From: Boletus sp. NGJ
Taxonomy: Eukaryota > Basidiomycota > Agaricomycetes > Boletales > Boletaceae
DNA length: 64,000 nt
Direction: 5' to 3'
Assembly (NCBI GenBank): GCA_019096195.1
Contig: JAGTXK010000190.1
Location: 1 to 64,000, forward strand
The number at the start of each line of letters is the position of its first letter. Within the stretch, counting starts at the first letter, position 1. This document shows, in pieces, positions 12,680 to 25,917 of the stretch. The notes beneath the pieces are model-generated. The model searched no databases. It was not told the origin of the DNA and saw only the letters and a program-made list of their open reading frames with translations. Position numbers and translations under genes: made by a program.

Positions 12680-15600
12680 AATTGTTGGAACAAAAGCTCT
12701 AATCAACACTGGAGCAACAGGATGCTTTATTTCAAGACAAGTGGTGGAGAAGATGAAACTACCCACATGGAAGCTGGACAACCTAGTCTGAGCTTGGAAT
12801 ATTGATGGAACCCAAAACCAATCAGGGACCATCAAGGAGAAGACCAACATTGTGTTGGACTACAGAGGCATACAAAAATGGTGGAATCTCTATGTCCTCA
12901 ATTGCGGCAAGAATGAAGTCATTTTAGGACTTCCATGGCTCAGGGCAGTGAACCCTGATATCAACTGGACGGAAGGACGGGTAACAATAGTGCTGTCTTC
13001 CTACCAATGGACCCAAGGGGATCCACTGGGAACACTGGAACAGCAATACCTGCTACAGTATCTGGAGCATGACGAAAAGGAGTATGTGTAAGATGGACTC
13101 TACGAAATCTTTCATCACTAGACACTCTTACAATGGGCCAAGTTTTTCAATGTGCATGGGGGTGTACCAGAGTTTGTCATCAAGAGGACCACTCTGTCTA
13201 CTGAGATCACTCAACAGGCACCAAAGGCCAAGATTGCATTATCAGATGCATTCAAAGAATATGTGGATGTCTTCACAGAGAAGACAATTACCAAGTTACC
13301 TCCCTCCCAGCTTTATGACCATGCCATCAACTCGTTTATCCCAAAATGAGCCAAGGCATACCCTCTAAACCCTCTGAAACAACAAGCATGCAAAGGATTC
13401 ATCAATGAACACCTCAAAACTGGGAAGATATCTCCATCAAAATCTCCCCAGGCTGCCCCTTTCTTCTTCGTACAGAAGGAAGATGGAAAACTCCGCCCCT
13501 GCCAAGACTACCAATACCTCAATAGCCACATGATCAAGAATGCATACCCCCTCCCTTTAATTTCTGACCTCCTGGACAAATTAAAGAGATTGTCAATCTT
13601 CACCAAGTTTGACGTACGATGGGGCTACAATAATGTCTTGATCAAACCTGAAGATCGGTGGAAGGCGGCTTTCCTTACCCCATTCAGACTGTTTGAACCA
13701 AATGTGATGTTTTTTGGAATGTGCAATTCCCTGGCAATGTTCCAGGCCTTCATAGACAATCTCTTTGGAGATTATATTGCAGAGGGATGGTTGGTAATCT
13801 ATATGGACGATCTATTGATACACTCTTCAGATCAGATAACTCATGATGAGAGAACATGGAAGGTCCTAGAACGCTTCCAACAGCATGAAATGTACCTCAA
13901 ACTGGAAAAGTGTATCTTCTCAGCCAAAAAAGTTGAGTATCTCAGAATGATCATAGGAAAGGATGGCATCCAGATGGACCCAGTCAAGCTCAATGTCATC
14001 AAACAATAGAAACCCCCAGTAAATGTAAAGGACATCCGGTCCTTCATCAAGTTCTACAACTTCTACAGGAAGTTCATCCCCTCTTTCTCCAACATCACAC
14101 GTCCACTGCTGGACCTTACAAAGCAGACAACATCCTGGTCCTGGGGGGCCCTTCAAGAGAAGTCATTCAGAGCCCTTCAGGCTTCATTCATGAAGAAACC
14201 CATCCTCGCCTTTTCTGATACCTCAAAACCCTTCACCCTCATGACTGACGCTTCCCTCACTGCGTCAGGAGCAGTACTCACACAGAACAATGACAATGGA
14301 GACATGCAACCATGCGGTTACCTCTCCCAGACTTTCTCTCTGGCCGAGAGAAATTACAATATCTATAACAGGGAACTATTGGCTGTCATACACAGATTAA
14401 AGGAATGGCAGCAGTACCTCCTTGGATCCCCCCACTCTGTGATGGTGTTAATTGATCACAAGAACTTAATGTTCTTCAAGGAACCCCGACAACTATCCTG
14501 ATGACAGGCACAATGGCTTTTGTTCCACCAGGACTATGATATGATCTATTGGGCTTTACCTATAACAAAGCTAGCTCCTGCCGACACTCTGTCTCATTGC
14601 AATGAAGTAGACACTTCCAAGGATAACAAAGATGTTCAACTCCTTCCATCTGAAGTATTCGATTGTCAAGTACAGATGATCGACCTGGCACTAGCCAAGA
14701 AAATCAAGGGATCCTCTCAAAACAACCCCTTAATACTCTCCACCTTACAAAGTATGGGACAAGGAGAACCTCTCTTTACCCAATCAAAATTGAAAGACTG
14801 GACCTTTAACAATGGCAACCTTTATTTCAAGAACCAAATGTATATTCCAGGCCTGGCTTGGCAGGAGCTGGTATCCTCCATCCATTCCTCTTTCAAAGGA
14901 GAACATGGGGAACACCTTCAAACCACTGCCCTCTTGGCCAAAGACTACTGGTGGCCTGGACTTACCACATTTGTCCACAAATTTGTTGCCAGTTGTGCAA
15001 CCTGTCAAAGTAACAAGGTCCAAACACACCCCACAGTTCCCCCAGTCACTCCCTTAGCCTTCGAAGGATGCTGCTCTTTCCAGCATCTATCAGTGGATTT
15101 AATCACTGACCTGCCCCTAATGGGGGGCTTCGATTCAGTCATGGTCGTGGTCAACCATGGGCTTAGCAAGGGGGTAATTCTTGCCCCTTGCACAAAAATG
15201 GTAGATGCAGCTGGTATAGCCTGTCTTTTCTTTGAAAAAGTCTTCCTATAGTATGGTTTACACAACAAACTGGTTTCAGATCGTGGTCCACAGTTTGCAT
15301 CTGCATTTGCTCGAGAGCTTGCTAGACTCTTGAACTACAATGTCGCCCTCTCCATAGCCTACCACCCACAGATGGATGGCAAAATGGAACGATACAACCA
15401 GGAACTAGAAACCTACCTATAGATATTCTGCGACGGCCAACCACAGAGGTGGTTGGAATTACTATCCATGGCGGAGTTTGCTCATAACTCCGCAACCCAC
15501 TCAGTCACCAGAAAATCGCCCTTCTCCTTGTTCCTTGGATATGAACCAAGAGCATATCATTCTATTGGAAAAACCTTCCTACTGGCCCTAGAGGAAAGAC

Positions 15601-16090
15601 TCTCTTTCCTGGAGGAAGCAAGGAAGGAAGCAGAAGCAGCACACAAACTGGCACAGATACAAATGAAGGAAAGGGTTCACTCTCGCTTCAAACCATGGAA
15701 ACTCAGAGATAAGGTATGCCTGGATGCCAAGACCTGAAACTCCAAGTTCCATCCCAGAAGCTGTCCCCAAAACACACTGGACCATTTGAAATTATTCAAG
15801 TGGTATCCTCCATGGCATTCCAACTCAAGCTGCTGAAACAGTGGAAGATCCATGATGTGTTCCATGCATTCCTACTTTCCCTGTATCGGGAAACTATGGA
15901 ACATGGTCCCAATCTCACTCAACCACCACTAGAACTTGTCAGAGCAGAAGAGGAATACGAAGTGGACAGCATCATAAACCATCAGGGAAAACCAGGAAGA
16001 AGGCAGTACCTAACCCACTGGAAAGGGTATTCCACAGCAGAACGAACTTGGGAAACACCAAAAAGATACTCTCAGAGTATAAAACCCAAC
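12680..16090 (+). other. pol region of chromovirus 2
   Basis: Protease-like NTGATGCFIS near 12,706; RT near 13,340-14,000 with the catalytic [11 protein letters not shown] at 13,798; RNase H near 14,190-14,500 (LMTDASLTASGAVL); integrase near 14,870-15,560 (CATCQSNKV, DLITDLPL, YHPQMDGKMERYN); chromodomain near 15,950-16,080 (YEVDSIINHQGKP...LTHWKGYS). Fossil with many breaks. Confidence 0.8.
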
Positions 16091-16399
16091 TCAAACTCTA
16101 AACGAGATCCATGTCCCAAGACAACACCTCCCTGTTCATACTTTTAGCCCATGTATCTGCTGCCCTCACCCAAGCTCACCTTCAGTGACAATACTCTGAC
16201 CTCGACATTCCCAAACATGCCATCTCACATTCCTACTTCTGCTGCATCGACTACTGCCCCTACCACCATAATTGGTAGATAGCCATCGCCCCTCTCTCAG
16301 TATGCCCTAATCAACTCTCCCCCATCCACTGTTGAAACCTCTATGCATCCATTCTCAATGATCCCATTGCAATCATGATCCTCCAATCCATTCCCTTCT

Positions 16400-17440
16400 T
16401 CTCTTGCAATGACTCCCTCGTCCAACTTGTCGCTCTTTACAGATCCTATTCCTCACTTTGATCCATTCTTGCTGGGACCACTAGGAGCTCGACAAGTTCC
16501 CATGTCTTCAATGCCCAATAGACTGCCAAAGAAGAAAGGGCAATGGAAAGTGTCATCGAAATTCGCAAACTTATTCTCAACCTCCTTTTCATCAAAGGAT
16601 TCAACTATTCCCTCACCGTTCTGCCCATCAACACCCATGATCGCCTCCTCCACACCACCCTCCTCTTCTAAGAGGAAGAGGAAAGTCGCCTTTTCTTTGC
16701 CCCCTTGTTGACCACCACACCCTCCTACCCTGTTCCATCTTGACAAGTCCCTTCCCTCACAGAGCGACCCCTGGAGAACATTAATGGAATCAGAGGCATT
16801 AATGGAGTTGATAGAAACTCTCCAGAGACACAGAGAGCCCAGTCCTCCGATGACACCATTGTTACCTCCCCTTTCTCTACAACCTCCAACCCATCCTCCC
16901 AAGGAACCACTGCAGTACCAGTTCTCCCAATTCCTCCCCCAGCCCTTTCCCGTCAGACCAGGACCCTCCATCAGCAAGGAGCCATGGTATTCTCAGCTGG
17001 CCTCCTCTCTCACCCCAACAACCAAGGTCTTCTCAATATACTGGGGGACACTACAATGAGGAGCCCTCCTCCTCCCTCCATTCCCATTCCTAGGGCCGCC
17101 GCAGGCGCCTCTCCTACCAGCCATTCTGACTCAATGGCTAGTCATCCCCATCCCCTGCCCAGTGCCTGACCAGCTCATCACCATCAAACTCCCATTCCCA
17201 GCCTCCGCTGTTTTGAATGCCGACATCAAGGTCACCTTCGGCCTGCCTGCCCCTACTATCAGTGCCCCTACTGTCGGGTGGTTGCCCCCAACCATCCACA
17301 GTATGCTTGCCCATGAAGAGCTTGCACCTACTGTGGCAGAAGAGGACATGGTTACCAGACCTGTCCCAGCTAGGGAGTCTTTGACGACTCCTGGGACCTT
17401 ATCAACTACAAGGAGAACAAGGGGGATAGAAGTTCTTGAG
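16400..17440 (+). other. Accessory region of chromovirus 2 with zinc-knuckle array
   Basis: Between the chromodomain and the 3' LTR lies about 1 kb of proline/serine-rich coding-like sequence. It ends in closely spaced zinc-knuckle-like motifs near 17,195-17,370: CFECRHQGHLRPAC, CPYCRVVAPNHPQYAC and CTYCGRRGHGYQTC. This is separate from gag and on the plus strand. Its role is unknown; nucleic-acid binding is the obvious guess. Broken fossil. Confidence 0.5.
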
Positions 17441-17469
17441 ATGGAACTTCAAGACTATGAAGAGGGTAA

Positions 17470-18394
17470 TGTTATGGTTAGGAAAGGGGTACATCTTTTT
17501 CTCTCCCTTCACCCCCTCCAGGACTATGGGATGACCTCTTCCTCAACTCTGATTAGGGATTCCCCACAACACCCACACAAGCATCGCCTTATCCAGAATC
17601 TCCCTTCTAGGTGATGCACCAACTATAGCTGTGACACAGCCTACTCTATTTCACCTTACATGCATTTCATCTCTAATCTGATCATAGACATTGCCTCCTT
17701 GGCTGTATTCTCTCGCACACAGCCCAGTATTCCACTTTCTTCATTTGACTGATGATATAATCTCTTATGGTAATATTCCAGTATTACCATATACAATACG
17801 AAGCCTGCCCTGAACAGGGAAGGTCTATTTATATGGGCGTCCGCCCTCCATGTAACTCTAACCTAGATCTACACAACTTTCTGTGTAATCTACCAGCTCT
17901 CCCAGCTCTCAGTTCCACTTCACCTCAGAAGCCTGCTCCCGCTCTGGAGGTGATCACCACAGTGCTTGTGATCATCCTTCTCATCACTTCACACTTGTGT
18001 GGCCTCATTGCTGTTCACTCGTGTCACTAGATGGCAACTCCAATGCCAACAGAAGTTGGCCTGTGTAAGCCCAGGACTCCACCACTGGCATCTGCCTAAG
18101 TCCAGGACTCTGCCACTGATATCATATTGGTCAGGACTCCGCCACTGACCCTCATATAGGATAGGTCTGCCCTTCCTTTGAATTGCGCTACCATTCTCAA
18201 AGTCTGAGACTCCAACATCGGTTGTAGAGTAGCAGCTCCAACCCCAAGGGAGGCTCTATGTTAAAGCTAGCTGTTGGTCCCCAGTCCAAGGAATCTTTCG
18301 GCCTTGGGAGGTATTTTCCCCTCAAGTCCAGCTAGTCCAATAATCACACAGGGTTGATTACTTGGGAACATGTTACTTGTTACCCAGCGTAACA
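17470..18394 (+). repeat. 3' LTR of chromovirus 2
   Basis: 925 bp, TGTTATGGTTAGG...CAGCGTAACA, preceded by the purine-rich GAAGAGGGTAA. Confidence 0.88.
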
Positions 18395-18565
18395 GGGATG
18401 GGTGATGGGACAGGTGATGGGATGGATGGAGAGAAAGAGGGAGAGGAACTTAGACATTCAGAGTTGGACAAGAGCGAGGGTGAAGAGAATGATCTTATCA
18501 TTGTGGACAAAGGAGAGGAGCTTGATGACAACATATGGGTTCAAGAAGGGTATGGTTCACTGTAG
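18395..18565 (+). pseudogene. CACTA/EnSpm-like transposase gene, piece 3 of 3 (C-terminus)
   Basis: Directly after the LTR an acidic stretch ends with ELDDNIWVQEGYGSL and a stop at 18,563-18,565. The acidic tail closing in EGYGxL is the usual C-terminus of this transposon family as I remember it, so the gene ends here after carrying two retroelements. Confidence 0.55.
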
Positions 18566-19038
18566 TTTGACTTTAGTTGTAGAGTTGTTTGCCTTCACAT
18601 GCATCTGCGAGAAGCCGATCTTTTTTATTATCAGAACTTGGACAAATAGGAGTGATTATGATATTGCTCGTATCAGAACTTGGCCAGGCTTTGATGTCAT
18701 GATAAGTACTGACATAAGCAAAACGCCAGCAACCACCTTTTGTCACATGCTGACAGGGACTCTAAACATCAGGGAATTTCACAATTTTGCAATGTTTATG
18801 ATGCAATTTGGCTGTGTGGACATTTGGCACAGGAAGACTATCAGCACAAAGTGCTGATCACTTCAAGCTTCAAGCTTTAAGCCTCAGGATGTGCATTTAT
18901 TGCATCATTAGTCCGAGGTGCCACAAAGATCTTTCACCTTAAGGGTGTCCAAGATAACTATCATGTCTCCTCATCATGTTGCCTACTCATAATCAACAGT
19001 TTAGGATCCGAATCTAGTGCATGAGTTTGTGCGTCGAC
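18566..19038. other. 3' flank of the dead DNA transposon; no gene seen
   Basis: No open frame worth reporting. Short direct motifs (CTTCAAGCTTCAAGCTTTAAGC near 18,861) may be subterminal repeats of the DNA transposon, but no terminal CACTA-type end was recognised. It stops at the target site of chromovirus 3. Confidence 0.5.
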
Positions 19039-19244
19039 TGTTAGGATTTTCTTTGATATCTCACGTCTCAAACCGCCACATCATTCTAATGTCACACTTC
19101 GTATCTTCTCACGATTAGTTTTGGTATTCATCGTTTGTATATAAACCTTGTCTCCTTGTTCTTGTATTTCCCCCAATTTCGGAATAGTTATTTATTCATC
19201 AGAATTGTGGTTCACTCTGAGTCACCTCTATTTGCTGCCTAACA
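19039..19244 (+). repeat. 5' LTR of chromovirus 3
   Basis: 206 bp. Nearly all CpG sites that differ from the 3' LTR are TG or CA here, so this copy carries most of the decay. Confidence 0.95.
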
Positions 19245-19302
19245 TTATTCCGAAATTCCCTTCCCCCTCTACCTAACCTTACTTCTATTCCACCTTTCCC
19301 AC

Positions 19303-20311
19303 TGTTATGGTTACCAAAGAGGGTACATCTTTTCCCCTTCTCTCACCTCCCGTAGGACTATGGGATGACCTACTTTTCAACTCGGACCAGGGATTCCCCC
19401 ATGACACCAACTCAGGCATTGCCCCATCTGGAACCTCCTTTCTAGGAAGTTATTTGTAACTCCCTTTTCAGGAACCTACCTGTTTGGTATGGACACTGCC
19501 TCCCTTATTTCATCTGATATATGCTTTCTTCCTTCTTGATCCGATCATAGACATTGCCTCCTCGGCTGTGCTCTCTTGTGCATAGCCTAGTATTCCTACT
19601 TTCCCATTTTGACTCATGCCTTGATCCGCTTATAGTAATCTTTTGTCTGCAACTAACGATTACTATATTTGTTACAAAGCCTGCCCTAGACAGGTAAGGC
19701 CTATAAATAGGGACACGGGCCCTTCATGTAACTCTAACCTAGATCTACACTCCTTCCCGTGTAATCTACCTGCTTCTCCTGCTAAAGGTTCCACTTCACC
19801 TCAGAAGCCTTCTCCCACGTTCTGGAGGTGATCGCCCTCGCACTTGTGATCATCTTACTCATCACTTCGCACCTGTGCGCCGCCATTGCCATTACAGGCT
19901 TCTAAAGCTTCGGCAACTCCAATGACCAACAGAGGTTGGTCATCGTTGATCAGGACTCCACCACTGACCCAGCAAGCCTCGGACTCTGCCACTGGCAACT
20001 CGTAAAGCCCAGGACTCCGCCACCAGCACTAGGCCATATAAGCCCAGAAGAACTAGCAGATGGAAGGCAACTGTCTCTGGCCTTCGCATCCAGTCTGCCC
20101 ATCCTTCACGAAGGATCGTGCCACCACAGTAAATCCAAGACTCTGCCATTGGTCGTAGAGGTAACGAGAGGACTCTATGTAAAGCTAGTAGTTGGTCCCC
20201 AGTCAGAGGAAACCTTGGGCCTCTGGAGGTAGATTTTCCCTCAAGTCCTGCTAGTCCTATAATCCAACAGGGGTTATATGGGAACGTGTCACATTGTTAC
20301 CCGGCATAACA
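19303..20311 (+). repeat. Solo LTR of a chromovirus-2-related family, inserted in chromovirus 3
   Basis: 1,009 bp running TGTTATGGTTACC...CCGGCATAACA. It resembles the chromovirus 2 LTR throughout (shared blocks GACTATGGGATGACCT, GATCATAGACATTGCCTCC, AAGCCTGCCCT) but is clearly diverged, so it is a sister subfamily. No internal region accompanies it. Flanking 5-mers CCCAC and CCTGC match poorly, so the target duplication is eroded or was lost in recombination. Confidence 0.8.
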
Positions 20312-20439
20312 CCTGCCCATCTTGCCTTTTGTCGACAAGACTCTCATGCCACCAATGACTGTCTACTCCCCTGCCCCTATATCCTCATGAACCAAAACAA
20401 CCTGCCCTTTTCAGCATGGCGAGATCCCGACTCCATGGT

Positions 20440-21640
20440 GTTGCCCAATGTCTCCACCTCTCAGTCCATTCAGATGGAACTTGAACAAGAACCCCTTACC
20501 TCTCCACCCTCTTGATTGTTCCAGATTGCCACCTTCCAACCCATCTTCCATGTTATCTACTGAGAGTGGTACAACAACCACCAATGAAATCCTGCCCTGG
20601 CATGACCTCCTCCTGTCCCATTTACACATTCTGACGATGCAGCGGAACCCCAACTGGAACCTCTTATGCCACTGCCCATTCTCCACCTGCAAACCCCACT
20701 GCCTCAAGTCAATCTCCATGCCAGTGCCCTCTCAAAAGGTATTGGCAAGTCTCTTGCTGCCAAACCAGAGGCCTACAATGGCAACAAAGAGAAATATATA
20801 CAATGGTGGCAATCTGTCAGACTCTACCTTGCCGGATTTGAAATTGAGCCAACCAATCGACAAAAGATTCTCATTGTCCTCTCATACATGAAGGGCAACA
20901 ACACAGCCAGCAGATTTGCAGATCTCTATGTCACTCAGGGTCTACTCAACTTGTCAAACTTCGAGAAGTTCTCCACTAAACTCCATCACTCGTTCCACCC
21001 TGCAGCCCTTCAACACATAGCAGAGAAGAAATTGCTCTCGTTGTGACAAGGAAAGGAGACTGTCGAAGATTTCATTGTGTGGATGAAACAGCTCATCATT
21101 GAGGCTGACTACAATGTCTTCATGCACGCACGCCTTCTTATCAACATTCTTCACAACAGGGCCCATAACGATGTTGTTGAATATATAGAGCGCTCTCAAC
21201 CACAGCTCCTTGATTCATACACATTCGCCCACTGGGAATCTATCCTCATTAAGGCAGATCAAGTCCTCATGGAAATCAGTGATTGCAAGCACGGCACCAC
21301 CACCACCTCCTTCACTTCAAAGGGTTTCTCCACCACTACTACCAGTAAAGGGACAAACCTATTACCCACTGCTTCAGCTTCAGTGCCTGTTAAGGCTGAC
21401 ATCCATCCAAACCAACCAGGGACGTTCGATGGCTAAGGAATCCCCATGAACATAGGAAAAGCCCATGTGGAAGGTAAATGTTTCAAATGTGGTGGACTGT
21501 GGCCATGTACGGAACATTCTCGCCCCTGCTGACAGATGTGTTTCATTGAGTTCAAGGGAGTGAAAATCTTCTACCAAGGTGCTGAGGAGCTAGCAGAAGC
21601 CATGAAAATTGTCAAAAAGAATAAGCAGGGTTTTGGAAAC
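20440..21640 (+). other. gag region of chromovirus 3
   Basis: Gag-like segment KPEAYNGNKEKYIQWW near 20,762 followed by a helical capsid-like region up to about 21,330. Fossil, broken. Confidence 0.7.
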
Positions 21641-21864
21641 AGGGTGTAGTTAATGGTTGAACTACAACCCCATCGTATACATCGTCAAATCGTTTTTCCC
21701 TTCTCGATGTCGATGCGACCACCATGCAAACTGCAGATGAGAAACCTTCTCCACCCCCTTGTGCAACAACAACACACTCTGAGGGCAACAACAAAGGTCA
21801 TATGACTATTATATACCCTCCTTCTATAGAGTTTACTCCACCAATCACCATTCTTCATTGATCC

Positions 21865-24800
21865 ATGGACACTGCGACCCTATCTGATGAACCAGTGAAA
21901 ACCCCTTCCATCGTGGAGATACCAACCCAAGCAGCATCTAAGCAACTCACTTCAGGTAATGGTAAGATGTCATGGGTTAATACAATTGACCCATGGTCCA
22001 TTCGATGGATCAAATCTGTTGTCGATAACAAAGAAGAATCTCATGCACTCTCTCATCTCTGCTCCTTCATTCATGACTCTCATATATCGGAAGTTGACCT
22101 AACCCTTGTTGCTGACCTTCGCTCTCTTTCCAACACTGATGCCCATTGGGTCCTTCATGATCTCCAACACTGCCTGAAATTTATGTGCCGTGCTATTTCA
22201 TCTATCAACTCTCTTGAACTCCCTGTCTCCCTCATCACCAATGATGTCTGTGAATTTGTTGTCAAGGCGCTTGTTGACTCTGGCTGCACAGGTTCTTCTA
22301 TTGACCGTGCCTTCATCCTTGAAAAGGGGATGGATACTCACAAACTCCCCTGCCCCATTCCAGTCTACAATGCCAATGGAACCCACAACTCAGCTGGTAG
22401 CATCGAAGAGTTCGTCATTGTCGAACTAAAGATCCAGAACCACTCCGAGCGAATTGCGCTGGCAGTCACTAATCTTAGAACCAATACTATCTTCCTTGGT
22501 CATGACTGGTTGACAACACATAACCCAAATATTGATTGGAAACAAGGGAAAGTCATGTTCCAATGTCAGGATGACCACACTCCAGATCTGGTTGATGGAG
22601 ACAATGCCAACGACAACAAGGAGGAATATGTACGATTCCAGGACAGCGATCACCTATTTCAGTTGAACATCGAAACTTATGTCCGAAATGTCTCCACTGA
22701 TATCGCCACAACAGCCAATCAACAAAAAGTGAAGAAGACCTTTAAGGAAGCTGTTCCCCATCATTACCATGACTATGAGGATGTATTTGCAAAAGAAAAT
22801 TTTGACGAGCTTCCTCCATGACGACCCTGGGACCATGCCATAGAACTCCTACCTGGCGACCATGTTATACAACCTCTCGCCAGACGAACAGAAAGAGTTG
22901 GATACCTTCCTCGAGGAGAATCTCCAATCTGGACGTATCCGCCCCTCTAAATCACCCTTCACATCTGCCTTTTTCTTTGTAAAAAAGAAAGATGGACGAC
23001 TTTGCCCAGTGCAAGACTATCGCAAATTGAATGCGATCACAATCAAGAACCAATACCCCCTTCCTCTGATCTCTGAACTTATCGACAAACTAAAAGGGGC
23101 TAAGTATTTCACTAAGCTTGATATCCACTGGGAATACAATAATGTACGCCTTGTCGAAGGGGACAAATGGAAGGCGGTGTTTTGCACCAATTGTGGTTTG
23201 TTCGAACCTCTTGTCATGTTTTTCAGCTTGTCGAACTCTCCAGCAACCTTTCAAACTATGATGAATCACCTCTTTCGCGATTTGATCAATTGAGGGAAGA
23301 TAATCATCTATATGAACGACATAATGATATTTTCAACCACACTCGACAAACACCAAACTCTTGTCCACGAAGTCCTCCAAATTCTCCATGACAACAAGCT
23401 ATATCTTAAGCATGAAAAATGCAAATTTGAAGCACTCGAGACGGAATACCTTGGTCTCATCGTCTCACAACACACAGTTAAAATGGACCCTGCCAAGGTT
23501 GCCGCCGTGATGGATTGGCCCACTCCTATGTCCAAAAAAGACCTATATGGTTTTTTGGGCTTTCTGAATTTCTATCGTCATTTTGTCAAGGGCTTCACAC
23601 AAATTACACGCCCTCTTAATGCTCTTACATCGGTCAAAAGAGACTTTGTTTGGGATGATGCTTGTCAGACCACCTTCATCCAACTTAAGGATGTCCTCTC
23701 CACGGCCCCCATGCTCGCCATGCTGACTGACCATGATCCATATCGCGTTGAAACAGATGCTTCTGGCGTTGGTCTTGGCGTGGTTCTCTCCCAGCATCAT
23801 GACAACAGTTGGCATCCCATTGCCTTCATCTCTCGCTCTCTTGACGATGCCGAGTGTAACTACCATGTGGCTGATCTCGAGATGCTTGCTATTATATATG
23901 CCCTCAAGGGGTGGTGTCATTACCTCCTCGGTGCTCACCATCCATTCGAAATCCTCACTGACCACAAGAATCTGGAGTTTTTCTGCAAGCCTCAAGACCT
24001 CTCCCGTCAGCAAGCGTGCTGGCAACAGATCCTCCAGGAATATGATTTTGTCATCTCCCATCGCCCCGGGAACTCGAATCCTGCTGATCCTCTCTCCCGG
24101 AGGCCAGATTGTGCAAAAGGGGTGATGTCAGACAACCTACAGCAAATTCTTCTCCCAGCTTGCCTTTTCGACACATCATGAATTGCTGCCATACATACCA
24201 TAACGCCTGTCCCCGCCACAGTCGATTCAAATGACACAGCTCAAGCCGACCCTCTAGTCCACCCCGACTCCATCGAAGCCGCCATCCACAAAAACCAGTA
24301 TAAACAGGAACGATATGTTAAGGTAGGCCTCACTCGCGAAGGGTCGCCATGGAAGGAACGAGACGGCATAGTCTATTGGAAAGAACTCCTCTACGTCCTG
24401 CACGAACAGATGATCAGAGAGCACATCTTGCGTGAACACCATGATCACCCACTCGCAGGACATCCAGGGATCCGACGCACCCGAGATCTCGTCATGAATA
24501 AGTATTACTGGCCCAGTCTCAGGAAAGACATCGAGAGATACATCAGAGGTTGCGACTGTTGTCAGAAAGCCAAACCAAAAACGATGTTGGGGCATACTCC
24601 ACTCCACCCCAATGCCGCTCCCTCCGCTCCGTGGGAGGAGATCTCTATTGACATCATCGGACCGCTCCCAGAATCCAATGGGAAGAATGCTATTCTCAAT
24701 GTCGTCGATCGCTTCTCCAAAATGATTCACGTCTTCCCTGTACAAGATACCATCACCACCCTTGGAGTGGCCAAGATATATCGCGACCACGTATTCAAGT

Positions 24801-25906
24801 TACATGGAACACCGAAGAAGGTTATCTCCGATCGTGGCCCGCAATTTGTCTCGTCGTTCATGAAGGACCTATATACGTTACTCAAGATCGAGCCTAACCC
24901 ATCCACTGCATATCACCCCCAAACTGATGGACAGACGGAACGCCTGAACGCGGAAGTTGAACAGTATCTGCGAATCTACACCAACCACAGACAAACGGAT
25001 TGGACCGAGTGGTTGCCTCTCGCCGAATTCGCTCATAATCAAAAGACCTCCTCGGCGACTGGGTACTCCCCTTTCTTACTCAACTATGGGCAACAGCCTC
25101 TTATAGGGATAGAGCGACGAAGAGAAGTTCGAAACAAATCTGCACAAGACTTCGTCCAACACATGAAACAAACACAAGAAGATGCTCGCGTAGCGCTAGA
25201 ACATGCGGCAGAGGACATGAAGCGTTTTCACGACCGACATGCACGAGACCGCCGAGAATATCGCGCAGGAGATCTAGTCCTGTTGGAAGCCACCAACATT
25301 CGATCAGATCGACCCTCCCGCAAATTGGACGACAAACGATATGGACCATTTAAGGTCATCGAAAAGGTCGGTGCAAGCGCATATAAGCTAAAGTTAGATA
25401 GGTCATGGAGAGGTGTTCATCCCGTCTTCAATGAATGTGTCCTCTGGCCATACACCCCGGGAGAATTCCCTTCTCAAAAGAAACCTCCACCCCCGCTGCC
25501 TATTCTCGTCAATCAAGCTGAAGAACAGGAAATCGAGTCCATTGTCGATTCTCGTGAACGTCGAGGTCATATCGAATATCTCGTACATTGGAAGGGTTTC
25601 CCTCGCGAAGAACGCGAGTGGAAAAAGGACGTCGAACTGGCCAACGCTCCCGACGCTGTGACCCTCTTTCACCGGGTTCATCCAACCGCACCTCGCCCCC
25701 ATCCCACCATGAAGTTGCGTCGTCATGCCGAGGACGTTGACTCCCCCTGCGTTTGTCCCATATGTCGTGGCATCCCTCCCCCCGCTCCTTCTCCTTTGTT
25801 CGTTTCTGACGACTTCAAGACTTTCAGGTCGGGTTTCAACCGCCTCCCTGATTCGCTATTCGAAATCCCTCCATGTACGCCCGTTGTCGTGGACGTCAAC
25901 CCTTGA
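21865..25906 (+). other. pol region of chromovirus 3
   Basis: Protease ALVDSGCTGSSIDRAF near 22,270; RT near 22,900-23,560; RNase H near 23,740-24,110 (VETDASGVGLGVVLSQH); integrase near 24,410-25,100 with the HHCC-type zinc site (CDCCQKAKPK) and catalytic blocks (DRGPQFVSSF, YHPQTDGQTERLN); chromodomain near 25,530-25,680 (IESIVDSRERRGHIEYLVHW). The last stretch (24,410-25,906) is open throughout. Confidence 0.85.
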
Positions 25907-25917
25907 AACGGGAGTGA

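Larger units (their letters stand above)
10478..18394 (+). mobile_element. Ty3/gypsy chromovirus 2, nested in the same transposase gene
   Basis: Fossil LTR element of 7,917 bp. LTRs begin TGTTA and end TAACA. Flanking 5-mers GTGAT and GGGAT match at four of five. Order: LTR, gag, protease, RT, RNase H, integrase, chromodomain, zinc-knuckle accessory region, LTR. Shared LTR sequence differs at roughly 5% of positions, nearly all transitions. Internal coding is broken in many places, more than in chromovirus 3. Confidence 0.9.
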
